Positions 31,361 through 31,613 of a stretch of DNA of 31,613 bases are shown one piece after another. The notes under the pieces are model-generated. The model did no database searches. It saw only the letters and a list, made by a program, of their open reading frames with translations, and was not told where the DNA came from. Numbering within the stretch: position 1 is the stretch's first letter; every line of letters begins with the position of its first letter. The DNA lies in assembly GCA_958415525.1 (NCBI GenBank), contig CATYZE010000028.1, positions 1 through 31,613 of the forward strand, written 5' to 3'. Both the position numbers and the translations under genes were made by a program. Source of the DNA: an uncultured Collinsella sp. Its GTDB lineage: Bacteria; Actinomycetota; Coriobacteriia; Coriobacteriales; Coriobacteriaceae.

Positions 31361-31613
31361 CATACCACCCGGCACTCAGGGATGTTCCTTTCCTGCCGGC
31401 ACCCCGGGACACTCCTTAGTCCCCAACAGGGCATAAATAGCCCTCATCGACTGAATCACCCACGCGAACAATAATTCAGCCAGAATTCCTTTTGCACGAT
31501 ATTTCTTGGACGGAAGCATGTTCCCGCAGCTCGCCTGCCGGGCGGGGCGGTTAAGTTTGTCGCGAGTTCCGCACGCAAAGGAAAGCACTTAATGTGCTTT
31601 CCGTCTTGCGCAG
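31361..31613. other. Gene-poor end of the window
   Basis: No convincing gene is present. A minus-strand frame of 70 codons (31588-31376, GTG start; internal ATG at 31519) lacks a clear Shine-Dalgarno and any recognised motif. GGAAAGCAC at 31580-31588 pairs with GTGCTTTCC at 31594-31602, a 9-bp hairpin with no T-run following on the plus strand; it may end a gene lying beyond the window on the minus strand. Confidence 0.4.

Noticed and set aside
31376..31588. Minus-strand frame at the right end of the window
   Set aside because: GTG start without a binding site and no recognised motif; it could not be distinguished from chance.
1..31613. tRNA, rRNA, CRISPR array, prophage or insertion sequence
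   Set aside because: I looked for cloverleaf-like sequences, regularly spaced repeats, transposase or integrase motifs and found none convincing by eye; a tRNAscan or profile search would settle this.

Overview
The window is a GC-rich bacterial chromosome segment and looks like housekeeping DNA throughout. Gene content and order suggest an actinobacterium of class Coriobacteriia, most likely Collinsella or a close relative. This is inferred from the mix of Bacillus-like clusters (efp-asp23-nusB-xseB-tlyA-nadK-recN; alaS-ruvX-mltG-yqeG-aroK) with high-GC codon use; it has not been checked against a database. I see no rRNA, tRNA, CRISPR array, insertion sequence or prophage gene.

Layout. 1-473 has no convincing gene and is packed with hairpins, three of them terminator-like on the minus strand. 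474-1556 (minus) is an iron-containing alcohol/glycerol dehydrogenase relative. 1699-1999 is an isoleucine T-box riboswitch with overlapping antiterminator and terminator, controlling ileS (2043-4847). Next come lspA and an RluD-type pseudouridine synthase (overlapping stop/start), a membrane glycosyltransferase, a stand-alone prepilin-peptidase-like protease, a dGTPase-type HD hydrolase and rarA. 11342-14507 is a tightly coupled module: a DUF948 membrane protein, an RsbW-like protein, a SigB/SigF-type sigma factor and an AI-2E-family transporter. A small membrane protein gene faces it on the minus strand.

14948-21583 is alaS-ruvX-mltG-yqeG-aroK-aroB-like, with gaps of 17 bases or less or overlaps, so probably one transcript. 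21714-28097 carries an M24 peptidase, efp, asp23, nusB, xseB, tlyA, nadK and recN, again tightly packed from efp onward. 28157-29014 (minus) is an RpiR-type regulator, divergent from a fructose-family PTS permease (29286-31289) that it probably controls. The last 250 bases are gene-poor.

The most interesting points are these. (1) The aroB-like gene keeps the dehydroquinate-synthase framework but has lost every metal-ligand and catalytic motif, although it is intact and start/stop-coupled to a normal-looking aroK. (2) The RsbW-like protein beside the sigma factor has lost the ATP-binding boxes of its kinase family, and no RsbV-type partner lies nearby. (3) The ileS T-box appears to act by transcription attenuation, whereas the characterised actinobacterial ileS T-boxes act on translation. 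(4) Dispersed hairpins share a GGGAC motif and resemble REP elements. (5) A structured leader precedes the M24 peptidase gene, and a palindromic candidate operator lies between the RpiR gene and the PTS gene.
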